Shown here: piece by piece, positions 8,103 to 15,896 of the stretch | Position numbering within the stretch: the first letter of the stretch is position 1 | Layout of the letters: the number at the start of each line of letters is the position of its first letter | Source: Bacteroidales bacterium | Lineage (GTDB): Bacteria; Bacteroidota; Bacteroidia; Bacteroidales; SMBSF39 | Reading direction: 5' to 3' | Assembly: GCA_021107685.1 (NCBI GenBank) | Contig: JAIOSH010000261.1 | Coordinates: forward strand, 1 to 25,944 | Length of the DNA stretch: 25,944 nt | The notes under the pieces: model-generated | Database searches by the model: none | The model's input: the letters and a program-made list of their open reading frames with translations, nothing else | Told to the model about the DNA's origin: nothing | Made by a program: the position numbers and the translations under genes

Positions 8103-8243
8103 TAATTAGAGTCTGTCCATAATATCCGATTTTTATAGATCGTCCCTACGGGACTTTTGTAGCTCCCTCATTATCACCCATGACTTCCGTCAGGGGTTAC
8201 AAATAGTTCGTCGCTATGCGACTTTTTGGACGGAAACTAATTA
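8103..8243 (+). mobile_element. MITE-like non-coding element, copy 2
   Basis: 141 bp with ends TAATTAGAGTCTGTCCATAA (8103-8122, continuing ATATC-like) and 8220-8243, whose reverse complement begins TAATTAGTTTCCGTCCAAAA. Inside is GATCGTCCCTACGGGAC (8138-8154), a short palindromic module, and related arms around TTCGTCGCTATGCGAC. No coding potential. Confidence 0.6.
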
Positions 8244-8581
8244 ATGGTTTTTACCTGATAATACACATAAGATATTTCCTCCCTTGGGAAATAGATATTT
8301 ATCATATTTGTTTATAAAATGTAACTAATCAGTTTATTAATCAATTTCAATATATTAAATGAACTGAAAAAATGTCCATTATTTAAAAAAATTATATAAT
8401 AAACATGCCTTGAATATACATCCTTAAAAACCAACTAATTAACCAATAAATATAATTTATTTTAATCTGTCGGTTTGTTTACAAACACTTAAATTTATTT
8501 TTGGCATAAAATATGTTAAAGGGCAAATATGATTTTAAAAATTATTAATAAATCAATTTATTAACTTAAAAAATAAAAAAT
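8244..8581. other. groES upstream region
   Basis: 338 bp without a gene. It holds a small inverted repeat TATTTCC-N7-GGAAATA (8273-8293) and the groES promoter at 8474-8503. A CIRCE operator (TTAGCACTC-N9-GAGTGCTAA) was looked for and is absent. Confidence 0.5.
8474..8503 (+). promoter_or_regulatory. Candidate groES-groEL promoter (Bacteroidota sigma-A type)
   Basis: TTTG at 8474-8477, an 18-bp spacer and TATTTTTG at 8496-8503 match the Bacteroidota -33 TTTG / -7 TAnnTTTG pattern. The expected transcription start is near 8510, giving about a 70-nt leader. A short palindrome GTTTG-TTTA-CAAAC (8473-8486) overlaps the -33 box and could be an operator. Confidence 0.6.
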
Positions 8582-8860
8582 ATGTCAAATTTAAAAATTC
8601 AACCATTAGCAGATCGTGTATTAGTAGAACCTGCTCCTGCAGAAGAAAAAACCGCAGGTGGAATTATAATTCCTGACACAGCAAAGGAAAAACCTCAAAA
8701 AGGTATAATTGTAGCTGTTGGAAAAGGATTAAAAGATGAACCAATGACTGTTAAAGTTGGTGATAATGTTTTATACGGAAAATATTCAGGTACTGAGATC
8801 ACTTATGATGAAAAAGATTATCTCATAATGAAGGAATCTGATATCTACGCAATTATTTAG
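8582..8860 (+). CDS. groES: Co-chaperonin GroES (Cpn10)
   Basis: 92 residues, the normal size. The N-terminus has IQPLADRVLVEPAPAEE, the mobile loop KTAGGIIIPDTAKEKPQKG (about 24-42) that docks on GroEL, GKGLKDE, and the C-terminal DNVLYGKYSGTEITYDEKDYLIMKESDIYAII. It forms the heptameric lid of the GroEL chamber. It lies 38 bp upstream of groEL and shares its promoter. No Shine-Dalgarno; the start is preceded by A-rich sequence as usual in this phylum. Confidence 0.98.
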   Translation: MSNLKIQPLADRVLVEPAPAEEKTAGGIIIPDTAKEKPQKGIIVAVGKGLKDEPMTVKVGDNVLYGKYSGTEITYDEKDYLIMKESDIYAII

Positions 8861-8898
8861 TAAAAAAAATTAATTTATAAATTAAAATATTTAATAAA

Positions 8899-10545
8899 AT
8901 GGCAAAAGATATAATATTTGATATTAAGGCAAGAGAATCCTTAAAAAAAGGAGTTGATGCATTATCAGATGCAGTAAAAGTTACTTTAGGACCAAAAGGA
9001 CGAAATGTAATTATTGACAAATCATTTGGTACACCTTCTATAACAAAAGATGGTGTAACAGTAGCAAAAGAAATTGAATTAAAGGATGCTTCTGAAAATA
9101 TGGGAGCTCAAATGCTTAAAGAAGTAGCATCAAAAACAAATGATGTTGCCGGTGATGGAACAACAACAGCTATAGTATTAGCACAATCTATCATTACAAC
9201 AGGAATGAAAAATGTAGCAGCAGGTGCAAATCCAATGGATCTGAAAAGAGGTGTTGACAAAGCAGTTGTTGAAGTAATTAAAGATCTAAAAAAACAAACA
9301 AAAGAAATAGGTGACCACAACGAAAGAATTGAACAAGTTGCATCTGTTTCAGCTAATAATGATACGTCAATAGGTAAACTTATTGCCAAGGCAATGGAAA
9401 AAGTTCAAAGGGACGGAGTAATAACAATTGAAGAAGCCAAAGGAATTGAAACTGATGTTAAAGTTGTTGAAGGTATGCAATTCGACAGAGGCTATATCTC
9501 TCCATACTTTGTTACTGACACTGAAAAAATGGAAGCTGTTTATGAAGATCCTTATATATTAATATATGATAAGAAAATTTCAGTAATGAAGGATTTACTC
9601 CCTGTTTTAGAAAAAGTTGCACAAAGCGGAAAAGCATTAATTATTATTGCTGAAGATATTGAAGGTGAAGCATTAGCTACTTTAGTAGTAAACAGACTAA
9701 GAGGTTCTTTAAAAATTGTTGCTGTTAAAGCTCCTGGTTTTGGCGACAGAAGAAAAGAAATGCTCGAAGATATTGCAATTTTAACAGGTGGTACTGTAAT
9801 TTCCGAGGAAAAAGGATATAAATTAGAAGATGCAGATATTTCTTATCTGGGTGAAGCTAATAAAATTACAGTTGACAAAGAAAATACTACAATTGTCAGT
9901 GGGAAAGGCAAAAAAGAAGATATTCAGGGAAGAGTAAACCAAATTAAAGCTCAAATTGAAACTACAACTTCAGATTATGATAAAGAAAAATTGCAGGAAA
10001 GATTAGCAAAACTTGCCGGAGGTGTAGCAGTAATTTACGTTGGTGCAGCAAGTGAAGTTGAAATGAAAGAGAAAAAAGATCGTTTTGATGATGCTTTAAA
10101 TGCGACAAGAGCAGCAATAGCAGAAGGAATTGTTCCCGGCGGTGGAGTTGGATATCTAAGAGCAATAAATGCTATTGAAAATCTGAAAGGCGATAACGAA
10201 GATGAAGATACAGGAATTGCAATCATTAAAAGAGCTTTAGAAGAACCTTTACGACAAATAGTTGAAAATGCAGGTATGGAAGGCTCTGTTATTGCTCAAA
10301 AAGTAAAAGAAGGTAAAGACGACTTTGGATTCAATGCCAGAACTGATGTTTATGAAAACTTATATCCCGCAGGTGTTATTGATCCGACAAAAGTTTCACG
10401 TGTAGCTCTTGAAAATGCTGCTTCAGTAGCAGGTATGTTATTAACTACCGAGTGTGTTGTTGCAGAACACAAAGAAGAAAAAGAACCACAAATGCCACCA
10501 ATGGGCGGTGCTCCAGGAATGGGCGGAATGGGCGGAATGTATTAA
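8899..10545 (+). CDS. groEL: Chaperonin GroEL (Cpn60)
   Basis: 548 residues, full length. Visible motifs: VTLGPKGRNVIID (28-40), DGVTVAKEIEL (51-61), the ATP-binding VAGDGTTTA (83-91, with Asp86), the apical-domain region with RGYISPYFVTD, and PGFGDRRKEMLEDIAILTGG. The intermediate/equatorial return has DDALNATRAAIAEGIVPGGG, and the flexible GGM-type tail ends PMGGAPGMGGMGGMY. With GroES it folds cytosolic proteins in an ATP cycle. Downstream of groES in one operon and followed by a strong terminator. Confidence 0.99.
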   Translation: MAKDIIFDIKARESLKKGVDALSDAVKVTLGPKGRNVIIDKSFGTPSITKDGVTVAKEIELKDASENMGAQMLKEVASKTNDVAGDGTTTAIVLAQSIITTGMKNVAAGANPMDLKRGVDKAVVEVIKDLKKQTKEIGDHNERIEQVASVSANNDTSIGKLIAKAMEKVQRDGVITIEEAKGIETDVKVVEGMQFDRGYISPYFVTDTEKMEAVYEDPYILIYDKKISVMKDLLPVLEKVAQSGKALIIIAEDIEGEALATLVVNRLRGSLKIVAVKAPGFGDRRKEMLEDIAILTGGTVISEEKGYKLEDADISYLGEANKITVDKENTTIVSGKGKKEDIQGRVNQIKAQIETTTSDYDKEKLQERLAKLAGGVAVIYVGAASEVEMKEKKDRFDDALNATRAAIAEGIVPGGGVGYLRAINAIENLKGDNEDEDTGIAIIKRALEEPLRQIVENAGMEGSVIAQKVKEGKDDFGFNARTDVYENLYPAGVIDPTKVSRVALENAASVAGMLLTTECVVAEHKEEKEPQMPPMGGAPGMGGMGGMY

Positions 10546-10564
10546 TATATAAATACTAAATTTT

Positions 10565-10597
10565 AAAAGCCCCTTCAAGTTTGAAGGGGCTTTTTTA
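10565..10597 (+). terminator. Intrinsic terminator of groES-groEL
   Basis: AAAAGCCCCTTCAA (10565-10578), 2-nt spacer, TTGAAGGGGCTTTT (10581-10594), then further T. A GC-rich perfect stem with a T-run, 19 bp after the groEL stop; the A-run on the other side would let it work from both strands. Confidence 0.93.
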
Positions 10598-10754
10598 TTA
10601 TATAATTTAAAATATATCTAATCAAAAAACATAACATAGCTAAAAGCTACAAACAAATATAAATAAGAGTTATATGTTATACATGATATGTGAAATAGTG
10701 ATATGTTTCGTGAAGATATAATGCCTTATAACAGCTTATGTATTATTAAAATAT
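10598..10754. other. Non-coding AT-rich stretch between terminator and repeats
   Basis: 157 bp with no open frame of note. Partly repetitive phrases (GTTATATGTTATACATGATATG, then GTGATATGTTTCGTG) are present, but I cannot assign a function. Confidence 0.3.
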
Positions 10755-10906
10755 TAATTAGTTCCTGTTCATAAACTCTTATTTTTTTGATTTAAGAACA
10801 CCGATTAACGATTTTAGATTTCAGATTTTTAGCAACTTCTTAAATCTAAAATCGGTGTTCCTTGTTCGATATTCAATTTTTTAACTTTATGGACGGACAC
10901 TAATTA
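10755..10906 (+). mobile_element. MITE-like non-coding element, copy 3
   Basis: 152 bp with ends TAATTAGTTCCTGTTCATAA (10755-10774) and 10883-10906 (reverse complement begins TAATTAGTGTCCGTCCATAA). The interior is nearly all one hairpin: GAACACCGAT plus GATTTTAGATTT (10796-10821, interrupted by a 7-nt insertion) pairs with 10842-10860. Its right TAATTA is also the left TAATTA of copy 4. Confidence 0.65.
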
Positions 10907-11054
10907 GTTACTGTCTATAAAGTCCGTGTTTGGTTCAGAATGTTCGAGTTCGAGGCTTGCGAAGTCTTTAAAATCAGGAGTTTACTATTGTAAATGACTG
11001 GGTTTAAAGACGAGTATAACGAAGAAATCGGACATTATGGACAAACACTAATTA
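10901..11054 (+). mobile_element. MITE-like non-coding element, copy 4, abutting copy 3
   Basis: 154 bp with ends TAATTAGTTACTGTCTATAA (10901-10920) and 11031-11054 (reverse complement begins TAATTAGTGTTTGTCCATAA). The interior has a hairpin with perfect 9-bp arms GTCTTTAAA / TTTAAAGAC. It shares bases 10901-10906 with copy 3, as expected if TAATTA is the target or a duplicated site. Confidence 0.65.
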
Positions 11055-11108
11055 ATCGTTAAAATTTTGTTTTACTAACAAACTTTTACAAAGCAATAGT
11101 ATATTAGA

Positions 11109-12536
11109 CTATCCAAAGCTTACTCCCTTACCAAGCCCTAACCTGAAAACTATTAAAACTATAATTAACAAAATTAAATATACCCAACCTATGTTTAAGC
11201 GTCTTTCCAGTACTTTTGTAAGTTTAATTTGCTGATTTGCCATAGAATTATAATTTGTAAAAACAGGTATAATTATTAAAATCGTTGTTAGTATTAATAA
11301 TGTTAAATTAAAAGGATTATTAGGAATATTGATGGAATATAGTACGATATTACCAAGCACCCATGGTATGAAAACCTGGCTAAATATATAAAATATTCTG
11401 TTTTTGGGGACAATCATATTATTTGAATTGGATAAAGCAAGAAAATGTTTGGTAGATATATAACCAATAATAATCAATGCAACAATTGATACGATTAAAA
11501 ATATTATTTCTTCTACATCAAAAACATTACTAAGAAACAACCATTCGGATGTATAAATAAAACCTGTTCTGGTAATCACGCCCACAATATATGCACCAAA
11601 AAACATATTAAATGCATGAATTGAAACCCATAAAAAATAAGTCTTAAAATAATTAATCCTGTTTCTTGTTAATAAAAGTAATCTGAAAAAAACAAATCCC
11701 AAAATCAAACATAATAAAGGACCTGTTCCAAATATAATTATCAAAGCACCTCTTGTATATAAAGAAGAATAAGTATATAAGGGCCAATAAATTCTGTAAG
11801 AATACAAAACCGAAGGTATATCAAAAAAAGACGCAGCAAGTATTGTTGTATATTGATTAATAATATAAACAGTGAGGAAAGCAAGAATAAAAAAGATAAG
11901 AGAATTAACAGTTGTTATAAAATATTTATTATTTAGCTCTTTATTCCTAAATACTTCTGTGAATCTATTAAAAAATTCAGCAATTTCATTACCTAAATTT
12001 TTAATTATCCTAGCCCTTATTTGCCAGAATCTTTTTATGCTTTGACCTTTTCTTGAAGGGTATTTATAAATATTTTGTCTTGCCAGCCTTAATCTTTCTT
12101 GTTTAATTAATCTTCTTAATCTTTTATCTTCCCTACTAATTTTCTTTCTTGGAAAAGGATTTTTTATAAATGAAATAATATTTTTTTTAAATTCTTTAAT
12201 TCTTGCACGTCTGATCTTTCGGCGCATTGGTCTTGTTTTGATCCTCAATTCCCTTCTTTCTCTTCTTATGCTTCTTCTTTCATCTCTTAAATAATTTCTC
12301 TTTCTTATTTTAGATCTTCTCTTTTTTATTGTTAAATCTTCTTTTTCTTGAGATTTACTATTAAAAAAATCTATAATGTTTTTAAAAAAAAATAGAATTT
12401 TATATTTTGCTCCTTTATGATGTCTCTTTCTAAACTTTTCTTTCATTTCCCGCTTTTGTCTCCTGATAGAAGCTTTCTCCCGCCTGATATATTCCCTTCT
12501 TTTTCTTTTATGTTTTCGTTTTTCAGAAAGTTTCAT
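11109..12536 (-). CDS. Polytopic membrane protein with a highly basic N-terminal region, function unknown
   Basis: 475 residues. Residues 1-180 are extraordinarily rich in Arg and Lys (for example KRKHKRKRREYIRREKASIR and RDERRSIRRERRELRIKTR) and should stay on the cytoplasmic side, possibly touching nucleic acid or phospholipid. Residues about 205-468 hold six or seven hydrophobic helices (205-225, 263-287, 298-320, 340-362, 382-402, 408-428, 450-466), with FGTGPLLCLILG (269-280) and HAFNMFFGAYIVGVITRTG (307-325) as the most distinctive motifs; similar unnamed membrane proteins occur in Bacteroidota as far as I recall. It is divergent from dnaG with a 116-bp gap. I do not recognise a function. 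Confidence 0.8.
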   Translation of the reverse strand: MKLSEKRKHKRKRREYIRREKASIRRQKREMKEKFRKRHHKGAKYKILFFFKNIIDFFNSKSQEKEDLTIKKRRSKIRKRNYLRDERRSIRRERRELRIKTRPMRRKIRRARIKEFKKNIISFIKNPFPRKKISREDKRLRRLIKQERLRLARQNIYKYPSRKGQSIKRFWQIRARIIKNLGNEIAEFFNRFTEVFRNKELNNKYFITTVNSLIFFILAFLTVYIINQYTTILAASFFDIPSVLYSYRIYWPLYTYSSLYTRGALIIIFGTGPLLCLILGFVFFRLLLLTRNRINYFKTYFLWVSIHAFNMFFGAYIVGVITRTGFIYTSEWLFLSNVFDVEEIIFLIVSIVALIIIGYISTKHFLALSNSNNMIVPKNRIFYIFSQVFIPWVLGNIVLYSINIPNNPFNLTLLILTTILIIIPVFTNYNSMANQQIKLTKVLERRLNIGWVYLILLIIVLIVFRLGLGKGVSFG

Positions 12537-12565
12537 TTTCTCAATATTATTAAGTCTGAACGTAG

Positions 12566-12573
12566 CAAAACTA
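12566..12573 (-). promoter_or_regulatory. -7 box for the basic membrane protein gene
   Basis: On the minus strand TAGTTTTG fits TAnnTTTG and lies 29 bp before the ATG at 12536. The -33 match is weak. Confidence 0.4.
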
Positions 12574-12592
12574 CAAACATTGTTTGAATAAA

Positions 12593-12623
12593 TTTGATTA
12601 ATTATAAAAAATATCTAACTTTT
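12593..12623 (+). promoter_or_regulatory. Candidate dnaG promoter
   Basis: TTTG at 12593-12596, 19-bp spacer, TAACTTTT at 12616-12623 (one base off TAnnTTTG). The predicted start would leave a leader of about 20 nt before the TTG start codon. Confidence 0.4.
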
Positions 12624-12652
12624 TATTAATTTAGCTTTTTAAAAAAACTCCA

Positions 12653-14599
12653 TTGATAAGCCCTGAAACCATACGAAATATTATTGAAACAGCCCGCATT
12701 GAGGAAGTAATAGGCGAATTTGTTACAATAAAAAAAAGAGGAGTAAATTATATCGGACTTTGTCCTTTTCATAATGAAAAAACTCCTTCTTTCACTATTT
12801 CGCCAAGCAAAGGTATTTATAAGTGTTTTGGCTGTGGCAAGGCAGGAAATGCCGTTAATTTTATAATGGAACATGAACATTATTCCTATCCTGAAGCTAT
12901 TAAGTATCTTGCAAAAAAATACAATATTGAAATTGAAGAAGAAGAACAAACACCAGAGCAGATACAAGCATTAAATGAAAAAGAAAGTCTTTATCATGTT
13001 TCGACTTTTGCACAAAAACATTTTTCCGATAATTTATTTAATAATGATGAAGGAAAAGCTATTGGCTTATCTTATTTAAAAGAAAGAGATTTTAGCGAAG
13101 AAACTATTAAAAAATTTCAATTGGGTTACAGCCTTGATAAATGGGATAAATTTACCGAATACGCTTTAAATAACGGTTATAAATTAGACTATCTTACAAA
13201 AACAGGATTAACAATTTCAAAAGAAAACAAAAACTATGATCGTTTCCGTGCAAGAGTGATATTTCCTATTCATAATTTATCAGGAAGAATTATCGGGTTT
13301 GGAGGAAGAATATTAACTTCCGAAAAAAATAAACCCAAATATATTAATTCTCCTGAATCTGATATATACAACAAAAGCAAAGTTCTGTACGGAATTTATT
13401 TTGCAAAAAATGCTATTATAAATATTAACAACTGTTATTTGGTTGAAGGATATACTGATGTGATTTCTTTACACCAGGCTGGAATTAATAATGTAGTTGC
13501 TTCTTCAGGAACATCACTTACTACGGAACAAATCCGCTTAATAAAAAGATATACACCAAATATTACTATTTTATATGATGGCGATGAAGCTGGAATAAAG
13601 GCATCATTCCGTGGTATTGACATGATACTTGAACAAAGTATGAATGTTAAGATAGTTCTTTTTCCAGAAGGTGAAGACCCCGATTCTTTTGCAAGAAACC
13701 ACCGTACTTCCGAAGTTAATGAATTTATTAATAATAAAGCCAGGGATTTTATTGAGTTCAAAACTAACCTACTCCTCAAAGAAACTGCTGATGACCCATT
13801 AAAAAAAGCTTCACTTATTAAAGAGATTGTTAATACTATTTCTCTCATTCCTGACAGTATTTACAGATCGGTCTATATTAAAAAATGTTCTTCTATGCTT
13901 GATATACCAGAGCAAACATTAATGAACGAACTGAATAAGATATTAAGAAATAAATTCAAAAAAAAGCATCAAACAACATTTGAAGAAATACCTGAATCAA
14001 CTGAATTTACTGCTGAAAAACAAATTGATGTTGAAATTAATGAAAGTGAATATCAGGAAAAAGATATTATCAGACTTTTACTTCTGTATGGTACAAAAGA
14101 AATTATCTTTGAAATAGAAAATGAAGACAAACATATTGATAAAGTTCCTGTTAAAGTAAGCCAATTTATTATTAATGACCTTAAAGCTGACAATATTAGT
14201 TTTCAAAACAAATTATACCAGCTAATTTTTAATGAATTTGTATCAGCTTTAGAAGATGATTTTATTCCTGATGATCAGTTTTTTATAAATCATAAAGATG
14301 AAAAAATTTCAAAGTTAAGTATTGATATTATCAGTTCAAAATATGAATTAAGTAAAAACTGGGAAGAAAAAAAAAGTATTTATACAGAGACAGAAGAACA
14401 AAAATTAAAGGAAACTGTTATAACCTCTCTTCTTGCTTTAAAAGCAAAAAAAATTGATATAATAATATTAGAAAATCAAAAGGAGATAAGCAAAGCTGAA
14501 AATGACGAAGAAATAGTAATACTTTTAGAAAAACAAAAATCACTAAAAAATATCAGTAAAATAATTAATGCTCAATTAGGCAGAATTATTACAAAATAA
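12653..14599 (+). CDS. dnaG: DNA primase DnaG (TTG start)
   Basis: 648 residues. The zinc-binding CHC2 domain has Cys37, His40, Cys58 and Cys61 (LCPFHNEKTPSFTISP, YKCFGCGKAGNAVNFI). The core has DRFRARVIFPIHNLSGRIIGFGGR (195-218). The Toprim domain has VEGYTDVISLHQAG (263-276, catalytic Glu264) and LYDGDEAG (306-313, metal-binding Asp). Residues about 440-648 are the variable C-terminal, DnaB-binding part. It makes RNA primers for replication. The start is TTG at 12653: an in-frame stop at 12632 precedes it, no ATG or GTG lies between, and MISPETIRNIIETARIEEVI aligns with the usual DnaG N-terminus. No Shine-Dalgarno is present. Confidence 0.95.
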   Translation: MISPETIRNIIETARIEEVIGEFVTIKKRGVNYIGLCPFHNEKTPSFTISPSKGIYKCFGCGKAGNAVNFIMEHEHYSYPEAIKYLAKKYNIEIEEEEQTPEQIQALNEKESLYHVSTFAQKHFSDNLFNNDEGKAIGLSYLKERDFSEETIKKFQLGYSLDKWDKFTEYALNNGYKLDYLTKTGLTISKENKNYDRFRARVIFPIHNLSGRIIGFGGRILTSEKNKPKYINSPESDIYNKSKVLYGIYFAKNAIININNCYLVEGYTDVISLHQAGINNVVASSGTSLTTEQIRLIKRYTPNITILYDGDEAGIKASFRGIDMILEQSMNVKIVLFPEGEDPDSFARNHRTSEVNEFINNKARDFIEFKTNLLLKETADDPLKKASLIKEIVNTISLIPDSIYRSVYIKKCSSMLDIPEQTLMNELNKILRNKFKKKHQTTFEEIPESTEFTAEKQIDVEINESEYQEKDIIRLLLLYGTKEIIFEIENEDKHIDKVPVKVSQFIINDLKADNISFQNKLYQLIFNEFVSALEDDFIPDDQFFINHKDEKISKLSIDIISSKYELSKNWEEKKSIYTETEEQKLKETVITSLLALKAKKIDIIILENQKEISKAENDEEIVILLEKQKSLKNISKIINAQLGRIITK

Positions 14600-14600
14600 A

Positions 14601-14620
14601 TTTGACAAAAGTGTCAAAAA
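14601..14620 (+). terminator. Small hairpin between convergent dnaG and thiolase genes
   Basis: TTTGACA-AAAG-TGTCAAA, a 7-bp perfect stem one base past the dnaG stop. There is no long T-run on either strand, so it is a weak terminator candidate. Confidence 0.35.
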
Positions 14621-14635
14621 TTTATTAATCCGTTA

Positions 14636-15883
14636 CTATTCACCGCGTTTATAAACTATTGCAACAACAGTAACATCATCACCACCCATATTGATTGTCA
14701 TTCCATAAGGTCGGTCTTTGGGAATTTCGATCTGAGCTTCTCCTGCCCTACCTGTAAGTTGTTCCCAAATAGTTACTGCCTGATGAACTCCTGTGCCTCC
14801 TGTAGGATGTCCCCATCCAATTAATCCGCCTGTTGTGTTTAAAGGAATCTTTCCATCTCTTGCAGTATTGCCTTCGGCAACAAATTTAGCTCCCTCACCT
14901 GGTTTTGCAAAACCAAGAGCTTCGGTTGATAATATACCTGCTATACTGAAACAGTCATGTACTTCTATTGTAGCCAGATCATTAATAGTAATACCGGCTG
15001 AATCAAGTGCTTCTTTTGCTGCTTTTTTTATTGCAGTCAATTCAGTTAAATCAGGAGGGTCATTAGTAAGATTCCGTTCTTTCTGTGAATAACCGATTAT
15101 TTCAACAGCTTCATTTTTTGGAATACCAATTCTCTTCAGTCCTTCCTCAGATACGATTACAATTGCAGATGCTGCATCGGATACTTTTGAACAGTCAAAG
15201 ACATTCAGGTTATCGACAAAGGCTTTTCCATTAGGCTTAACTTTATGATACAATGCTTCAATGTCATCAACCTTATTGTGGTATTCCTGTGCAGTAGAGC
15301 AAAGTCTTGCATTTTCGACAGCGTTACGAAACCAGCGTCCCATTCCTTTTCTGGCATATTCCATCCCGTATTTTTCATAATATGCACCTGCTCTGTCGCT
15401 AAATTGTCCGGGAAAAAAATAAGCATGACCATTCTTACGCTTTTGATACCAACCTGCACCGGCTAATACATCGGCTCCGTAAATGGCTTTCATGGTATTT
15501 TGCACTTCAACTCCAATAGTTAAAACAACATCGGCTGTTTCTGCTAAAATTGATCTTATACCGCTCATTAATGCCAAAGCACCCGAAGCACATGCTCCTT
15601 CTGTTCTGATGCATGGTTTGTACTGAAGCTCATCATCAATCATAGGAATAAGCCCCGCAATATGTCCCTGTTTGTTAAATCGCGGTGACATAAAATTTCC
15701 AATAGCTCCTTCATCTACGTTTTTAGCACCACCGATTTGCTTTAATGTACCTTGTCCGGCTTCCTTTATATAATACTCTAATCCCGGACGAGATTTTTTA
15801 GGATTAAATTCTTTTCTGCCTGTTCCGAGTGAAATTGTATTATAACCGGCAGTCATATATACTTTTCTTCTTAATTTATTCAT
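14636..15883 (-). CDS. Thiolase family protein, SCP-x/SCP2-thiolase-like acetyl-CoA acyltransferase
   Basis: 415 residues. Catalytic Cys98 lies in TEGACASGALALMSG (94-108). EVHDCFSIAGI (307-317) and GWGHPTGGTGVHQ (356-368, His359) are typical of the SCP2/SCP-x thiolase branch. The C-terminal NMGGDD (398-403) replaces the CxG motif of classical thiolases, again as in SCP-x types. It would cleave 3-ketoacyl-CoA or condense acyl-CoAs. It is the last gene of the operon, 13 bp after the dehydrogenase stop. The ATG at 15883 is preceded by a perfect AGGAGGT five bases away, which fixes the start. The chain-length preference cannot be read from sequence. Confidence 0.9.
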   Translation of the reverse strand: MNKLRRKVYMTAGYNTISLGTGRKEFNPKKSRPGLEYYIKEAGQGTLKQIGGAKNVDEGAIGNFMSPRFNKQGHIAGLIPMIDDELQYKPCIRTEGACASGALALMSGIRSILAETADVVLTIGVEVQNTMKAIYGADVLAGAGWYQKRKNGHAYFFPGQFSDRAGAYYEKYGMEYARKGMGRWFRNAVENARLCSTAQEYHNKVDDIEALYHKVKPNGKAFVDNLNVFDCSKVSDAASAIVIVSEEGLKRIGIPKNEAVEIIGYSQKERNLTNDPPDLTELTAIKKAAKEALDSAGITINDLATIEVHDCFSIAGILSTEALGFAKPGEGAKFVAEGNTARDGKIPLNTTGGLIGWGHPTGGTGVHQAVTIWEQLTGRAGEAQIEIPKDRPYGMTINMGGDDVTVVAIVYKRGE

Positions 15884-15888
15884 TTTTT

Positions 15889-15895
15889 ACCTCCT
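15889..15895 (-). promoter_or_regulatory. Consensus Shine-Dalgarno for the thiolase gene
   Basis: AGGAGGT on the minus strand, five bases before the ATG. Most other genes in the window have only A/T-rich leaders, so this site is exceptional. Confidence 0.85.
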
Positions 15896-15896
15896 G

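Noticed and set aside
8244..8581. CIRCE/HrcA operator before groES
   Set aside because: The TTAGCACTC-N9-GAGTGCTAA pattern is not present; only a weak GTTTG/CAAAC palindrome is seen.
9108..10226. Three minus-strand frames within groEL
   Set aside because: Complements of the strongly conserved GroEL coding sequence; no independent support.
12626..12967. 113-codon minus-strand frame over the dnaG start
   Set aside because: Shadow of the dnaG zinc-finger region.
13435..13848. 137-codon minus-strand frame within dnaG
   Set aside because: Shadow of the Toprim domain coding sequence.
14793..15466. Plus-strand and out-of-frame minus-strand frames in the thiolase gene
   Set aside because: Shadows of a well-supported enzyme gene.
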